NCBI GenBank assembly: GCA_023488685.1 | Contig: JAMDDR010000430.1 | Span: 1 to 36,796 of the forward strand | Length of the DNA: 36,796 nt | From: Chloroflexota bacterium | Lineage (GTDB): Bacteria; Chloroflexota; Anaerolineae; J036; Brachytrichaceae | Direction: 5' to 3' | Shown: piece after piece, positions 14,979-22,711 of the stretch | Layout of the letters: every line of letters begins with the position of its first letter | Position numbering within the stretch: position 1 is the first letter of the stretch | Notes under the pieces: model-generated | What the model saw: the letters and a program-made list of their open reading frames with translations, nothing else | The model's database searches: none | What the model was told of the DNA's origin: nothing | Position numbers and translations under genes: made by a program

Positions 14979-15953
14979 TTAACCTCTTCGTGAGATCATA
15001 CCGCTGGTGTTGACCAGCACAATCCCAACGAGGATGAACACCCCACCCAGAAGAGCCCAAATCGTTGGCGTCTCCCCGAGCCATAACCAGGCGATGATGA
15101 TCGCGACCATGGGGATCAGGAAGAGAAAACTCCCCGCCTTGGATGCTGGCGTGCGAGAGAGCACATACGACCAACTCACGTAACCAATCGCGGCGGGGAA
15201 CACGCCCATGTAAATCACCGCGAGTGTGGCGCCTACGGATGCCGTGCTCATCTGCTGGACCAACCCCGGGGAGAAGACGAGTAGGAAGAAGGTACCGGCC
15301 CAGATCGCGCAAGCTGTGTACTGTAGCGGGCTGTAGCGCCTCAGCAAAGGCTTCTGACCGACAATATAGATCGCCTGTGCGACGGCTGCGGCGAGGACGA
15401 TGATGGCGCTGGAGGAGAGTTGGAGACCCGTGTCGGGGTCGAGGGTGACCACCGCAACCCCAATGAAACTCAGAAATACTCCCAACCATGCCAGTAATCT
15501 CAGCCGCTCGTGCAGGAATACCACGGCGAGCAATGCCACGTAGATCGGTGCAGAGGCGATGATGAGGCTGGCTGTTCCGGCGGCGATATTCTGTTCGCCC
15601 GCGTTCAAGGTGATGTTGTAGAGGGTAAAACCGATGAAACCCGAGAGGGCGATGGCGGGCCAGTCCCGCAGGCGAGGTAGGGGCATCTTCGTCGCAATCG
15701 CATAAACGGCCAAAATGGCCGACGCTGTCAGGTAACGCAAGAGTGCGACACTCTGGGGTGAATAGGAGCGCAGGCCGGCTCGTATCCCGGCAAAAGCGGA
15801 TGCCCACAGCACGATGGTGACCGCGGCGGCGCTTACGGTGCGCCAGTCAACTCGGATGGTCAACGATTGGATATGCGAAGATAGGTGGTAACACAACAGG
15901 TTGAGTCTTTCTTCCATTTCGATCAGATGCTTTATTGTGATGAGTAACATCAT
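14979..15953 (-). CDS. EamA/DMT-family permease
   Basis: A polytopic protein of about 324 residues with ten predicted membrane helices in two EamA repeats. The first starts at VSAAAVTIVLWASAFAGIRAGL with SPQSVALLRYL and EQNIAAGTASLIIASAPIYVALLAVVFLHERL. The second includes ASKAGSFLFLIPMVAIIIAWLWLGETPT. Members export amino acids, metabolites or nucleotide sugars; the substrate here is unknown. The track start at 15977 is a TTG. I prefer ATG at 15953, which has GGAAG about eight bases upstream; ATG 15917 is also possible. The gene is divergent from, and slightly overlaps, the nucleotidyltransferase-fold gene at 15940. The role of the extra N-terminal 45 residues before helix 1 is unclear. Confidence 0.88.
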   Translation of the reverse strand: MMLLITIKHLIEMEERLNLLCYHLSSHIQSLTIRVDWRTVSAAAVTIVLWASAFAGIRAGLRSYSPQSVALLRYLTASAILAVYAIATKMPLPRLRDWPAIALSGFIGFTLYNITLNAGEQNIAAGTASLIIASAPIYVALLAVVFLHERLRLLAWLGVFLSFIGVAVVTLDPDTGLQLSSSAIIVLAAAVAQAIYIVGQKPLLRRYSPLQYTACAIWAGTFFLLVFSPGLVQQMSTASVGATLAVIYMGVFPAAIGYVSWSYVLSRTPASKAGSFLFLIPMVAIIIAWLWLGETPTIWALLGGVFILVGIVLVNTSGMISRRG

Positions 15954-16350
15954 AGCGGTTTCTTCCATCCTCCACAATACAACCGGACAATCGCAGGTTG
16001 ATAACCTCCTGCGAGGGTTGATCGGTTTATGCGAGTTAGCCTTTCCTCAGCGCGTGCGTGCCTATTACCTTGTGGGCAGTTATGCCGACGGCAGCGCGGT
16101 TGGAGGCAGTGACGTCGACGTGAGGATCGTCTTCCGTGATGATTTTAGAGAGGAGTTGCAACAACGGGATCGTGAACACCGCTTGCGCGCTTTAAGGCGA
16201 ATGCAACGGATTGTATATACCGATCAAGGCATGCTGGAGGCCATCCGTTCTGTGACGGCTGAAGATGCGGAATTGTCTGAAGCACGGGCTGCGACCCTGC
16301 ATATTTATGAACGCAACAATTCGTGTTTGCTAAGCCAGAGCGATGCTTGA
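15940..16350 (+). CDS. Nucleotidyltransferase-fold protein, probably shortened
   Basis: A 136-residue protein with the pol-beta-type nucleotidyltransferase motif YYLVGSYADGSAVGGSDVDVRIVF (GS...SDxDxxI), which carries the two metal-binding aspartates (GSDVDV). After about 25 further residues the sequence turns into a helical, Arg-rich tail. Larger proteins of this kind keep a longer middle and C-terminal region, so an internal or 3' deletion is possible. The last 46 bases overlap the end of argH on the opposite strand. The start ATG at 15940 has no clear Shine-Dalgarno and overlaps the leader of the divergent EamA gene. Target (antibiotic, protein or RNA) unknown; toxin-antitoxin MNT proteins have a similar size but no HEPN partner is seen. 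Confidence 0.6.
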   Translation: MSNIIAVSSILHNTTGQSQVDNLLRGLIGLCELAFPQRVRAYYLVGSYADGSAVGGSDVDVRIVFRDDFREELQQRDREHRLRALRRMQRIVYTDQGMLEAIRSVTAEDAELSEARAATLHIYERNNSCLLSQSDA

Positions 16351-17696
16351 TCGATCTGCTCGCGGATGGCCCGTGGCGAGGTGCCGCCGGTGACATCACG
16401 CGAGGCGACGGATTGCGCGAAGTTGAATACGCTACGCACGTCTGGCCCGAAATGAGTGGAGAGATTGCGCCAGTCGTCATCGCTCAAGTCGCTCATCGCT
16501 ATGCTGCGTTGTTCCGATAACGCAATCGCCTGGCCGCTGAGATGGTGGGCCTCGCGAAACGGCACACCTTTGCGCACCAGGTACTCGGCCACGTCCGTGG
16601 CAAGCATGGACGGGTCAAGCGCGCCAGCCATGCGGGCCACGTTCACACGCAGCGTGCGGACTGCGCCCGCGGTCACAGGCAGGGTAATGTTGAGCGTGTC
16701 GACCGAGTCAAACAACGGTGGCTTATCCTCCTGTAGGTCTTTGTCGTAGGTCATCGGCAAGCCCTTTAATGTGGTGAGAAGCGCCACCAGGTTGCCGGTG
16801 AGACGCCCGCTTTTACCACGAGCCAGTTCTATTGCATCGGGATTCTTTTTTTGCGGCATCAGGCTGGAGCCGGTGGAGTAAGCGTCGTCGAAGGTGACGA
16901 ATCCAAATTCGGCCGAGGAATAGATGACGAGGTCCTCGGCCATGCGGCTCAGGTGCGTCCCTATGAGTGTGCAGCAGAACAGGAGTTCGGCGACAAAGTC
17001 GCGGTCGCTGACCCCATCCAGGCTATTCATGCTGACGCGCTCGAAGCCGAGTGTTTGCGCCAATGCGGCGCGGTCGATGGCAAAGGGGTTGCCGGCCAGC
17101 GCCCCCGAGCCCAGCGGCAATACGGCTGTGCGGCGGGCGCAGTCATCCAACCGTTCCACGTCGCGGGTGAAGGCCCAGAAGTAGGACAAGCACCACTGTG
17201 CAAAGGTGATTGGCTGGGCGCGTTGCAGGTGGGTATAGCCGGGCATCAGGGTCTCGACGTGCGTTTGTGCCTGTGCCAGCAACGCGGCCTGTAGGAGGCC
17301 TATTTTTGATTGTAGATTCTGGATTTCCGATTGCGCAAACAGGCGCAGATCGGTCGCAATCTGGTCGTTGCGGCTACGGCCCGTGTGTAGTTTACCCGCA
17401 ACATTGCCGGCAACCTCCTTCAGCCGCCGCTCGACGGCGGTATGGATATCCTCATCGTCCGGTTTGATCTCAAAGTGGCCGTCGGCGAATTCGGCATGGA
17501 CCTGCTGCAGGCCCGTCACCAGTTGGGTCGCTTCGTCGTCAGTAATGATCCCGGCCTGTGCCAGTGCAACGGCGTAGGCCATACTTCCACGGATGTCGGC
17601 GTCCCACAGGCGCACGTCAAACGACATTGAGTCCTGAAACTCGGCCATCAGCGCGTCGGTTGTGCCACTGAAACGGCCGCCCCATAGTTTTGTCAT
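16305..17696 (-). CDS. argH: Argininosuccinate lyase
   Basis: A 463-residue enzyme that cleaves argininosuccinate to arginine and fumarate, the last step of arginine synthesis. The fumarase-superfamily signature GSSLMPQKKNPD is intact, as are HTGRSRNDQIATDLRLF, MPGYTHLQRAQPITFAQW and the N-terminal KLWGGRFSG. Length is normal. Residues about 122-132 (SEIQNLQSKIG) are encoded by a GATT-type heptamer tract (17302-17335). Compared with my recollection of E. coli ArgH, the helix keeps its usual length, so the repeat appears to have replaced rather than lengthened coding sequence. It follows the helicase-loader gene by 62 bases with an AT-rich gap that could contain its own promoter. The 3' end overlaps the convergent nucleotidyltransferase gene. 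Confidence 0.96.
   Translation of the reverse strand: MTKLWGGRFSGTTDALMAEFQDSMSFDVRLWDADIRGSMAYAVALAQAGIITDDEATQLVTGLQQVHAEFADGHFEIKPDDEDIHTAVERRLKEVAGNVAGKLHTGRSRNDQIATDLRLFAQSEIQNLQSKIGLLQAALLAQAQTHVETLMPGYTHLQRAQPITFAQWCLSYFWAFTRDVERLDDCARRTAVLPLGSGALAGNPFAIDRAALAQTLGFERVSMNSLDGVSDRDFVAELLFCCTLIGTHLSRMAEDLVIYSSAEFGFVTFDDAYSTGSSLMPQKKNPDAIELARGKSGRLTGNLVALLTTLKGLPMTYDKDLQEDKPPLFDSVDTLNITLPVTAGAVRTLRVNVARMAGALDPSMLATDVAEYLVRKGVPFREAHHLSGQAIALSEQRSIAMSDLSDDDWRNLSTHFGPDVRSVFNFAQSVASRDVTGGTSPRAIREQIDQASLWLSKHELLRS
17302..17335. repeat. Heptamer tract within argH
   Basis: GATTGTA, GATTCTG, GATTTCC and GATTGCG follow each other in strict 7-bp phase on the plus strand, preceded by ATTTTT. The minus strand reads it in frame as SEIQNLQSKIG. 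The GATTTCC unit is identical to units in the repeats at 1301-1310 and 12035-12041. Confidence 0.8.
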
Positions 17697-17758
17697 CGTG
17701 AAAGATCGTTCCTTGTATGTTAAATATATGTTTCTGGTTGCTTCTGGTTGCCAGGTGA

Positions 17759-18514
17759 TTACCCCAGGCGTTCGTCAACTGACCGCTGGCGAAAATCCGG
17801 TGCGCGGTTTTCGATCACCGTCGATAGTAGCGTGTCCTGCATGCGCGACGCGATGCGGGGATCGAACGCATCCAGCGCACAGTTGGTGACGATCATGGTC
17901 GGCAGCCGATTGCGATACCGGTAGTCCAGAATTTCGAACAACACGCTATCCGACCAGTCGGACTTGCCTTCCGCACCCAGGTCATCCAGGATCAGCACCG
18001 GCGCATTCTTGAAGGCATTCATATGCCCGCTATAACTTTCCTGCTCTGTGTTGGCCTGTAGCTCCATGGTGTGTCGTAATGAAGCCAGTAGATCGGGCAT
18101 GGTGATGAACAGAGCAGCGCGGCCGGATGCAATCAGATGATTGGCCACTGCTGCGCATAAATGTGATTTTCCGTTGCCCCGCTCGCCCCACAGCACCAGC
18201 CAGCGACTATCCGGCTCCTCGGCGAACTCCTCAGCCGCTTCCAGGCAATCGCGAAGCAGTGCGTCCTCTTCGCCGGCGAAGCGGGTCTTGAAGTTGAAAA
18301 AAGTCTGCTTAAGCGCAGCCCCGGTGCGGGATGAGTAAGCGTCCACAGCGCGCACTTTCCACGCTTGCGCTACACCACATACCGGACATGCCTTCAGATT
18401 GCCTTGCGCGTCCAGCACGTAACGACGATTGCCGCAATAATTGCAATCCGGTCCGCCATCGGCCGGTTGAATGTGCGCGTCAGGACTGCTGAGTGACTTA
18501 CTCTCTGTTGGCAT
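17759..18514 (-). CDS. DnaC/DnaI-type replicative helicase loader (AAA+)
   Basis: A 251-residue loader ATPase. Residues 24-46 form a zinc-ribbon (CNYC...CPVC), like that of Bacillus DnaI. The AAA+ domain follows: Walker A GERGNGKS (110-117), Walker B LILDDLG (174-180), sensor I MIVTN (207-211) and an Arg-finger-like RIASRMQD. The start is set at 18514 (MPTESKSLSS), overlapping the DnaD-like stop by 17 bases. The ORF extends to 18673, but the extra 53 residues are an out-of-frame reading of the upstream gene's charged C-terminus. With dnaB and the DnaD-like gene upstream it forms a helicase-loading operon. It would hold and deliver DnaB hexamers to the origin or stalled forks. An IstB-type transposition helper is the main alternative; the replication context argues against it. 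Confidence 0.88.
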   Translation of the reverse strand: MPTESKSLSSPDAHIQPADGGPDCNYCGNRRYVLDAQGNLKACPVCGVAQAWKVRAVDAYSSRTGAALKQTFFNFKTRFAGEEDALLRDCLEAAEEFAEEPDSRWLVLWGERGNGKSHLCAAVANHLIASGRAALFITMPDLLASLRHTMELQANTEQESYSGHMNAFKNAPVLILDDLGAEGKSDWSDSVLFEILDYRYRNRLPTMIVTNCALDAFDPRIASRMQDTLLSTVIENRAPDFRQRSVDERLG

Positions 18515-19997
18515 CGTCCCCGTTGAGCGTTGCGCGGCGCTTGGCGCGTTCCGCGATACGCTGGCGAGCACGTTCTCGAGCGGCCTCGCGCTCCGCCTCG
18601 GTCGATTCTTCGACCTGCGGTCTGCGGGTGACTCCGCGTTGTCGTGTTCCTGGGACATGCTTTCGTCTTGCATCCTTCACCTCACTGGCCTTTTCGTCTG
18701 GCGGCGCCGTGAGCACTTTCTTGATGTAGTTCCAGTTTAACGCATTTGCGCTGGCGGCCCTGTCAAAAGCGTATGTCCAGCGTGACTGGTCGGTGACGTG
18801 TTGCGCGACGTCGTTGATCTCGCGCGCCACACTCGGATCCAGCACACGGCTGACGCGCCGCTTGTATTCATTGAACGCGAAGTGCGCCGTCTCGTTGACA
18901 GGCTGGGGTTCGAACAGTGCGGGAGATGGATTGAGCAGCAGCCTGCGCACGTACGCCCAGTCACGTTTGTTTTGTGACATGGCATATTGGAATGCAGCGC
19001 GCCAAACCCCCAGATCGTTGATCTCGCTTGCCAGGGTGCCAATGTCCTGGGCGATGCGCGACGTCGGCGGCAATCCGAAGGTCAGCTCATAGAGCTGGAT
19101 CAATTCCCGCAGCATGAGATCGGGGATGATGCGCGAACGGACCAGCGCAAGCTCTGCTTCCTCCTGTTCAGACAGGAGGGGGATGAGTGCGTCCACGTCT
19201 GCATGCTGTTGTACGATGAGTCGTTTCATTGCTTCAATCGCCGGCCGCGCACCGAAGATGCCAGCGGCTGCCTGCACCAGGTTGAATTCGTGGCCGTTGG
19301 GCCACCGCCCGGCCAGTTCGCGGAATGCGATGATCTCGTCGGGCGCCGGTTCGGTACGCGCATCGGTGCGATTGACAACGATGCGGTAATAGGCCGATGG
19401 GTTCGCGGGCGAGTTGGCGGTGAGCAGGGTAACACAACTCTCCAGCGTGCGCACCGGCGTCCCCTTGGGGCGCGGTGCGCTGAGCGCTGCGCGCACGGCA
19501 CGCATAATCTCGTCGTTTGTGTAGCCCTGTGCCAACCATTCCTCGACCAGTTGTTCGTCGGCGGGGCTAGCCGGGTATGCATCGATTGCTTCCAGCCACT
19601 CAATTTCGCGCATGGCTGCCGCCAGCGTCTCGCGCGTGGCGAGGTGTGTGGTGGTGGATTTCGCCGCGACACGCCTGGCCTCGGCCAACTCGACGGCTTC
19701 GATCGTGCGGCGGCTGGCTTCGTTGTTGAGGAAGTAGCGTGGCTCCCCCAACGATTCGGCGTTGGTACGCAGCAGCGTGCCGCGTGCCGTGGCGCGCTGC
19801 AAGGCCGAATCGAGGGTAATCTGTGGCGCAAAGCCTAGCCCATCGCGCAACGCCGGGTGTGTTGCCAATTCACGAGCGGTCACCGACGCCGTGTCGGATT
19901 CTTTGAGTTCCAAGAGGCGCAAGGCTACCAGGCTGACTTTGAGTTCGGCCAGGTCGTCTATCTGTGCCAGGGCGTGTTGGATGAAGTCATCGAGCAT
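18498..19997 (-). CDS. DnaD-like primosome protein with two DnaD/DnaB_2 motifs
   Basis: A 499-residue protein. The N-terminal 100 residues look helical with a possible winged-helix, and the middle is helical and of unknown kind. Two related helical modules follow: about 309-354 (SRIAQDIGTLASEIN...VWRAAFQYAMSQNKRDWAYVRRLL) and about 385-429 (SVAREINDVAQHV...RWTYAFDRAASANALNWNYIKKVL). Both end in the (N/R)W-x-Y-(I/V)-xx-(V/L)L pattern that marks the DnaD/DnaB_2 domain of Firmicutes primosome proteins. The tail is rich in Arg and Glu. It starts five bases after the dnaB stop and overlaps the loader gene, so all three should be made together. It is inferred to bind DNA and help load DnaB. Its size and duplicated module distinguish it from ordinary DnaD (about 230 residues). 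Confidence 0.8.
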   Translation of the reverse strand: MLDDFIQHALAQIDDLAELKVSLVALRLLELKESDTASVTARELATHPALRDGLGFAPQITLDSALQRATARGTLLRTNAESLGEPRYFLNNEASRRTIEAVELAEARRVAAKSTTTHLATRETLAAAMREIEWLEAIDAYPASPADEQLVEEWLAQGYTNDEIMRAVRAALSAPRPKGTPVRTLESCVTLLTANSPANPSAYYRIVVNRTDARTEPAPDEIIAFRELAGRWPNGHEFNLVQAAAGIFGARPAIEAMKRLIVQQHADVDALIPLLSEQEEAELALVRSRIIPDLMLRELIQLYELTFGLPPTSRIAQDIGTLASEINDLGVWRAAFQYAMSQNKRDWAYVRRLLLNPSPALFEPQPVNETAHFAFNEYKRRVSRVLDPSVAREINDVAQHVTDQSRWTYAFDRAASANALNWNYIKKVLTAPPDEKASEVKDARRKHVPGTRQRGVTRRPQVEESTEAEREAARERARQRIAERAKRRATLNGDDANRE

Positions 19998-20002
19998 GAG
20001 AA

Positions 20003-22621
20003 CTACAACTGTATCTTCTCTTTCGCCAGATTCTTGAACGAGGTCAGGTGTTTGTCAAAGAAAAGGTTCGCCTTGCCGGTGGGGCCGTTACGGTTTTTGG
20101 CAACGGTGATCTCGGCGATGTTCTTGAACTCGGTGTCTGGATTGTAGACCTCGTCACGATAGATGAACATGACGATGTCTGAGTCTTGTTCGATGGAATT
20201 GTGGACGACGATGTCATTCGCAACAAAGTTGTGCGGTCCGGGCACCGTCATATCGTAAACTTCGGTAGGCCCTTTCTCGATGATGAGTGCAATTTCATCC
20301 CAGTAAATATCACTCTCCGCGAGTCGGGCGATTTCTGCGGACCTAACTGCTTGAGCAAGCCTTGAGGCACGCTCACGACTGAGATTCTGTCTGTAAAGTC
20401 CAGTGCCGCAGTAGGCATTGCCCAGGTTTGCCTGCATCACTCTACCGGGGATTTCATGAGTTTGCATAGCGGGCACTGCATAGCGGCGCCAAACGGCGCT
20501 AGGGATGATGTCTCGATTGGTGTTTGCAGGCATATCGGCAATGTGATGGGTGATGCTAGACAATTGCAACAATTTCTGACTTCCCACAGCCCCAACAGTG
20601 TGGATGAATCGATCTATATCTGGTTTCCCACTGACTGTAACATGGTACTGATCTCTTCCTTTGCCTGTTTGTAGTATCTTGCTCAACCGGGCATTAATTC
20701 CTATTCTAAGGAGTAGGGTCAGAACGTCTTGTGCAAGTCGTTCACTGCTTGAGGCGTAATAGAGGGTTGGGTAGTATCGCGTGCCTGCTTTGGTTAAATG
20801 GATACAACCATCTGTTGCCCATAGGTGGCGCAGGAACAGTGCGATGGCTTCTCGTGGCTGCTGGAAAACCTTCTCTGGAACAAATTTTTCATATGATCGC
20901 TTACCCCAAATGCCCATCCCTTGAAGCCAGTCGGTGACAGCGCTATGCACATTGTGTGTGTGCAACCGATTGGAGGAAAGATAAACCTGGTACCACTGAT
21001 GCTCATTTTGAATGCGCGGGCTGATCTCATCACCAAATAGATCACGTGCTAGCCCGGCAACAATATCAGCTATGTCTCGATCCTTCGTTGTGTACTGGAT
21101 CGCATGAGTAGGGAGCGTGCAACCGTCGCCAATCAGGTGCCCGAGCAAGGCAAGCTCAGAATCACTCATCGTTTGTGTGGATGAACAGCCAAGGGCACGC
21201 GGTAGCGCGATGCGTTCGCCCGGCATCAACTCGTCCAGCCGTTTCCAGCCATCAAATGTCAGAAACTTGTGGTTGCCGGTTGCCTCGATGGATCGACCGA
21301 GTCGGGTGGTCAAGCGGTACACTGGCTTTACACCCGTTGAAAAAACGCGACTCACTTGAGCCCGTTCGATCTTCAGGGTTGATTCGCTCAATGCCCAGAT
21401 GTCAAAATGGGCTTTTCCAGCCAGATTGCGGATGGGCACTCGTTGCCCGGTATCCGCCAATGTCACCAGAGTATCCCCGGCTAGACAACCGGATTCGCGC
21501 AAGTCGCTGAGCATCGGGCGCTTGTCGCTGCGCTGTTCGACTAAACGTGACAACTGGCTGCCGGCGATCAAGGGCACCTTCAATTCGCGCGCGATGCCTT
21601 TGAGCGCCCGCGAGATGTAGGAGATCTCCTGCACACGGTTGTCCGAACGCCCGCCGCTCTCACCCTGCATCAATTGCAGGTAGTCCACGATGATAAGGTC
21701 GAGACCATATTCCTGGTAGATGCGGCGAGATTTCACCCGCAGATCCAGCGGCGTGAGCGACGGCGCATCGTCCAGGAAAATGTACAGGTCCGCCATCTGC
21801 ATGCACACCTTGGTGAGCGAGCCCCACTCCTCGTCGCGTAGATCCCCGATACGCAGTCGCTGCGAGTCGATGCCGGTTTCGGAGGCCGCGAAACGCTGCA
21901 CGAGTTGTTCGTTGCTCATTTCCAGCGTGAAGATCGCCACGCGCTGGCGGTGGCGGAACGCGGCGTGATAACCGATGCAGTTCATAAGGGAGGTTTTCCC
22001 CACACCCGGCCGGGCCGCAATGATGATCAAGTCGCCTTTTTGCAGGCCGCCGGTCAATTTGTCCAGGTCTGGGTAGCCGGTGGGGATGCCCAGGGGCTCG
22101 TCTTTGTGCTCATGCAGATATTCAATTCGTTCGAAGAACTCATCGACCACCTTGCGGATCGGCGCCATCTGGCCACTGGAACGCTTGTCAGAAACACCAA
22201 AGATGGCGGCTTCGCTCTTCTCAATGACTTGATCTATCGGCAGGATTTCGTCATAGGCCAGTTTGGCGACATCGCTGGCTGCGTTAATCATGCGCCGGCG
22301 CAATGCGTAGTTCTCCACCAAGTGCGCATAGGCTTCGATGTTAAGTGCCGTGGGCACGCTGGTCGTTAACTGCGCAAGATAGCTGTCGCCGCCGACTTCT
22401 TCGAACAGGTTCTGGCGTGCGAGTTCTGCGGAGACGGTTAGGAGATCGGCCTTCTCGCCTATCGCCATGATCGCCTGGTAGATCCAGCCGTTCTTGACAA
22501 TGTAGAAATCTTCGGCGTTCAGGAACACGGCGACACGCGGCGCAGCCGCCGGGTCGATCAGCAGCGAACCTAAAACGGCTTCCTCTGCTTCTACGCTATG
22601 GGGTGGGAGAACATCCGCCAT
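20003..22621 (-). CDS. dnaB: Replicative DNA helicase DnaB containing an intein
   Basis: An 872-residue precursor; removing a 430-residue intein leaves a DnaB of 442 residues, the normal size. The N-terminal DnaB domain starts PPHSVEAEEAVLGSLL. The RecA-type motor has Walker A ARPGVGKTS (203-211) and IIVDYLQLM, with SDLRESG|SIEQDSD re-formed after splicing. DnaB unwinds DNA at the fork as a hexamer. The start is set at 22621 (MADVLPPHSVEAEEAVL); the ORF to 22861 adds 80 residues of leader that overlap the divergent GT-C gene. It is the first gene of dnaB-dnaD-like-loader-argH. The intein interrupts a conserved site after the motor motifs, so splicing is essential for function. Confidence 0.96.
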   Translation of the reverse strand: MADVLPPHSVEAEEAVLGSLLIDPAAAPRVAVFLNAEDFYIVKNGWIYQAIMAIGEKADLLTVSAELARQNLFEEVGGDSYLAQLTTSVPTALNIEAYAHLVENYALRRRMINAASDVAKLAYDEILPIDQVIEKSEAAIFGVSDKRSSGQMAPIRKVVDEFFERIEYLHEHKDEPLGIPTGYPDLDKLTGGLQKGDLIIIAARPGVGKTSLMNCIGYHAAFRHRQRVAIFTLEMSNEQLVQRFAASETGIDSQRLRIGDLRDEEWGSLTKVCMQMADLYIFLDDAPSLTPLDLRVKSRRIYQEYGLDLIIVDYLQLMQGESGGRSDNRVQEISYISRALKGIARELKVPLIAGSQLSRLVEQRSDKRPMLSDLRESGCLAGDTLVTLADTGQRVPIRNLAGKAHFDIWALSESTLKIERAQVSRVFSTGVKPVYRLTTRLGRSIEATGNHKFLTFDGWKRLDELMPGERIALPRALGCSSTQTMSDSELALLGHLIGDGCTLPTHAIQYTTKDRDIADIVAGLARDLFGDEISPRIQNEHQWYQVYLSSNRLHTHNVHSAVTDWLQGMGIWGKRSYEKFVPEKVFQQPREAIALFLRHLWATDGCIHLTKAGTRYYPTLYYASSSERLAQDVLTLLLRIGINARLSKILQTGKGRDQYHVTVSGKPDIDRFIHTVGAVGSQKLLQLSSITHHIADMPANTNRDIIPSAVWRRYAVPAMQTHEIPGRVMQANLGNAYCGTGLYRQNLSRERASRLAQAVRSAEIARLAESDIYWDEIALIIEKGPTEVYDMTVPGPHNFVANDIVVHNSIEQDSDIVMFIYRDEVYNPDTEFKNIAEITVAKNRNGPTGKANLFFDKHLTSFKNLAKEKIQL
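20198..21487 (-). mobile_element. Full-length DnaB intein with LAGLIDADG homing endonuclease
   Basis: The intein spans 430 residues from Cys (codon 21485-21487) to Asn (codon 20198-20200), with Ser as the first C-extein residue. Splicing blocks are intact: block A CLAGDTLVTL, block B TGNHKFLTFDGW (TxxH), block F VYDMTVPGPHNFVAND and block G IVVHN|S. Two LAGLIDADG helices, LALLGHLIGDG and FLRHLWATDG, are present with their acidic residues, so the endonuclease may be active. The insertion site SDLRESG|SIEQ and the flanking blocks match what I recall of the cyanobacterial Ssp DnaB intein. The DNA looks less GC-rich than its neighbours, consistent with horizontal arrival. Confidence 0.95.
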
Positions 22622-22711
22622 CTGGCAATATACGCTTGACGATTCAAAGAAAAGATAGGGACTTGTCTGAGGATTATACAATCCAGAGGTGTTGCGTGAG
22701 TAAAGCAGTGA

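Noticed and set aside
18515-18673. 53-residue N-terminal extension of the helicase loader
   Set aside because: It is an alternate-frame reading of the DnaD-like gene's C-terminus; the zinc-ribbon follows the ATG at 18514 and the shorter overlap is normal for coupled genes.
18987-19838. 283-residue plus-strand ORF opposite the DnaD-like gene
   Set aside because: It is a shadow frame; the minus strand has the DnaD modules and fits tightly between dnaB and the loader gene.
22636-22680. Sigma-70 promoter TTGACG ... TATACA for the GT-C gene
   Set aside because: The spacing is about 33 bases, far from the 16-18 needed; no acceptable alternative pair was found.
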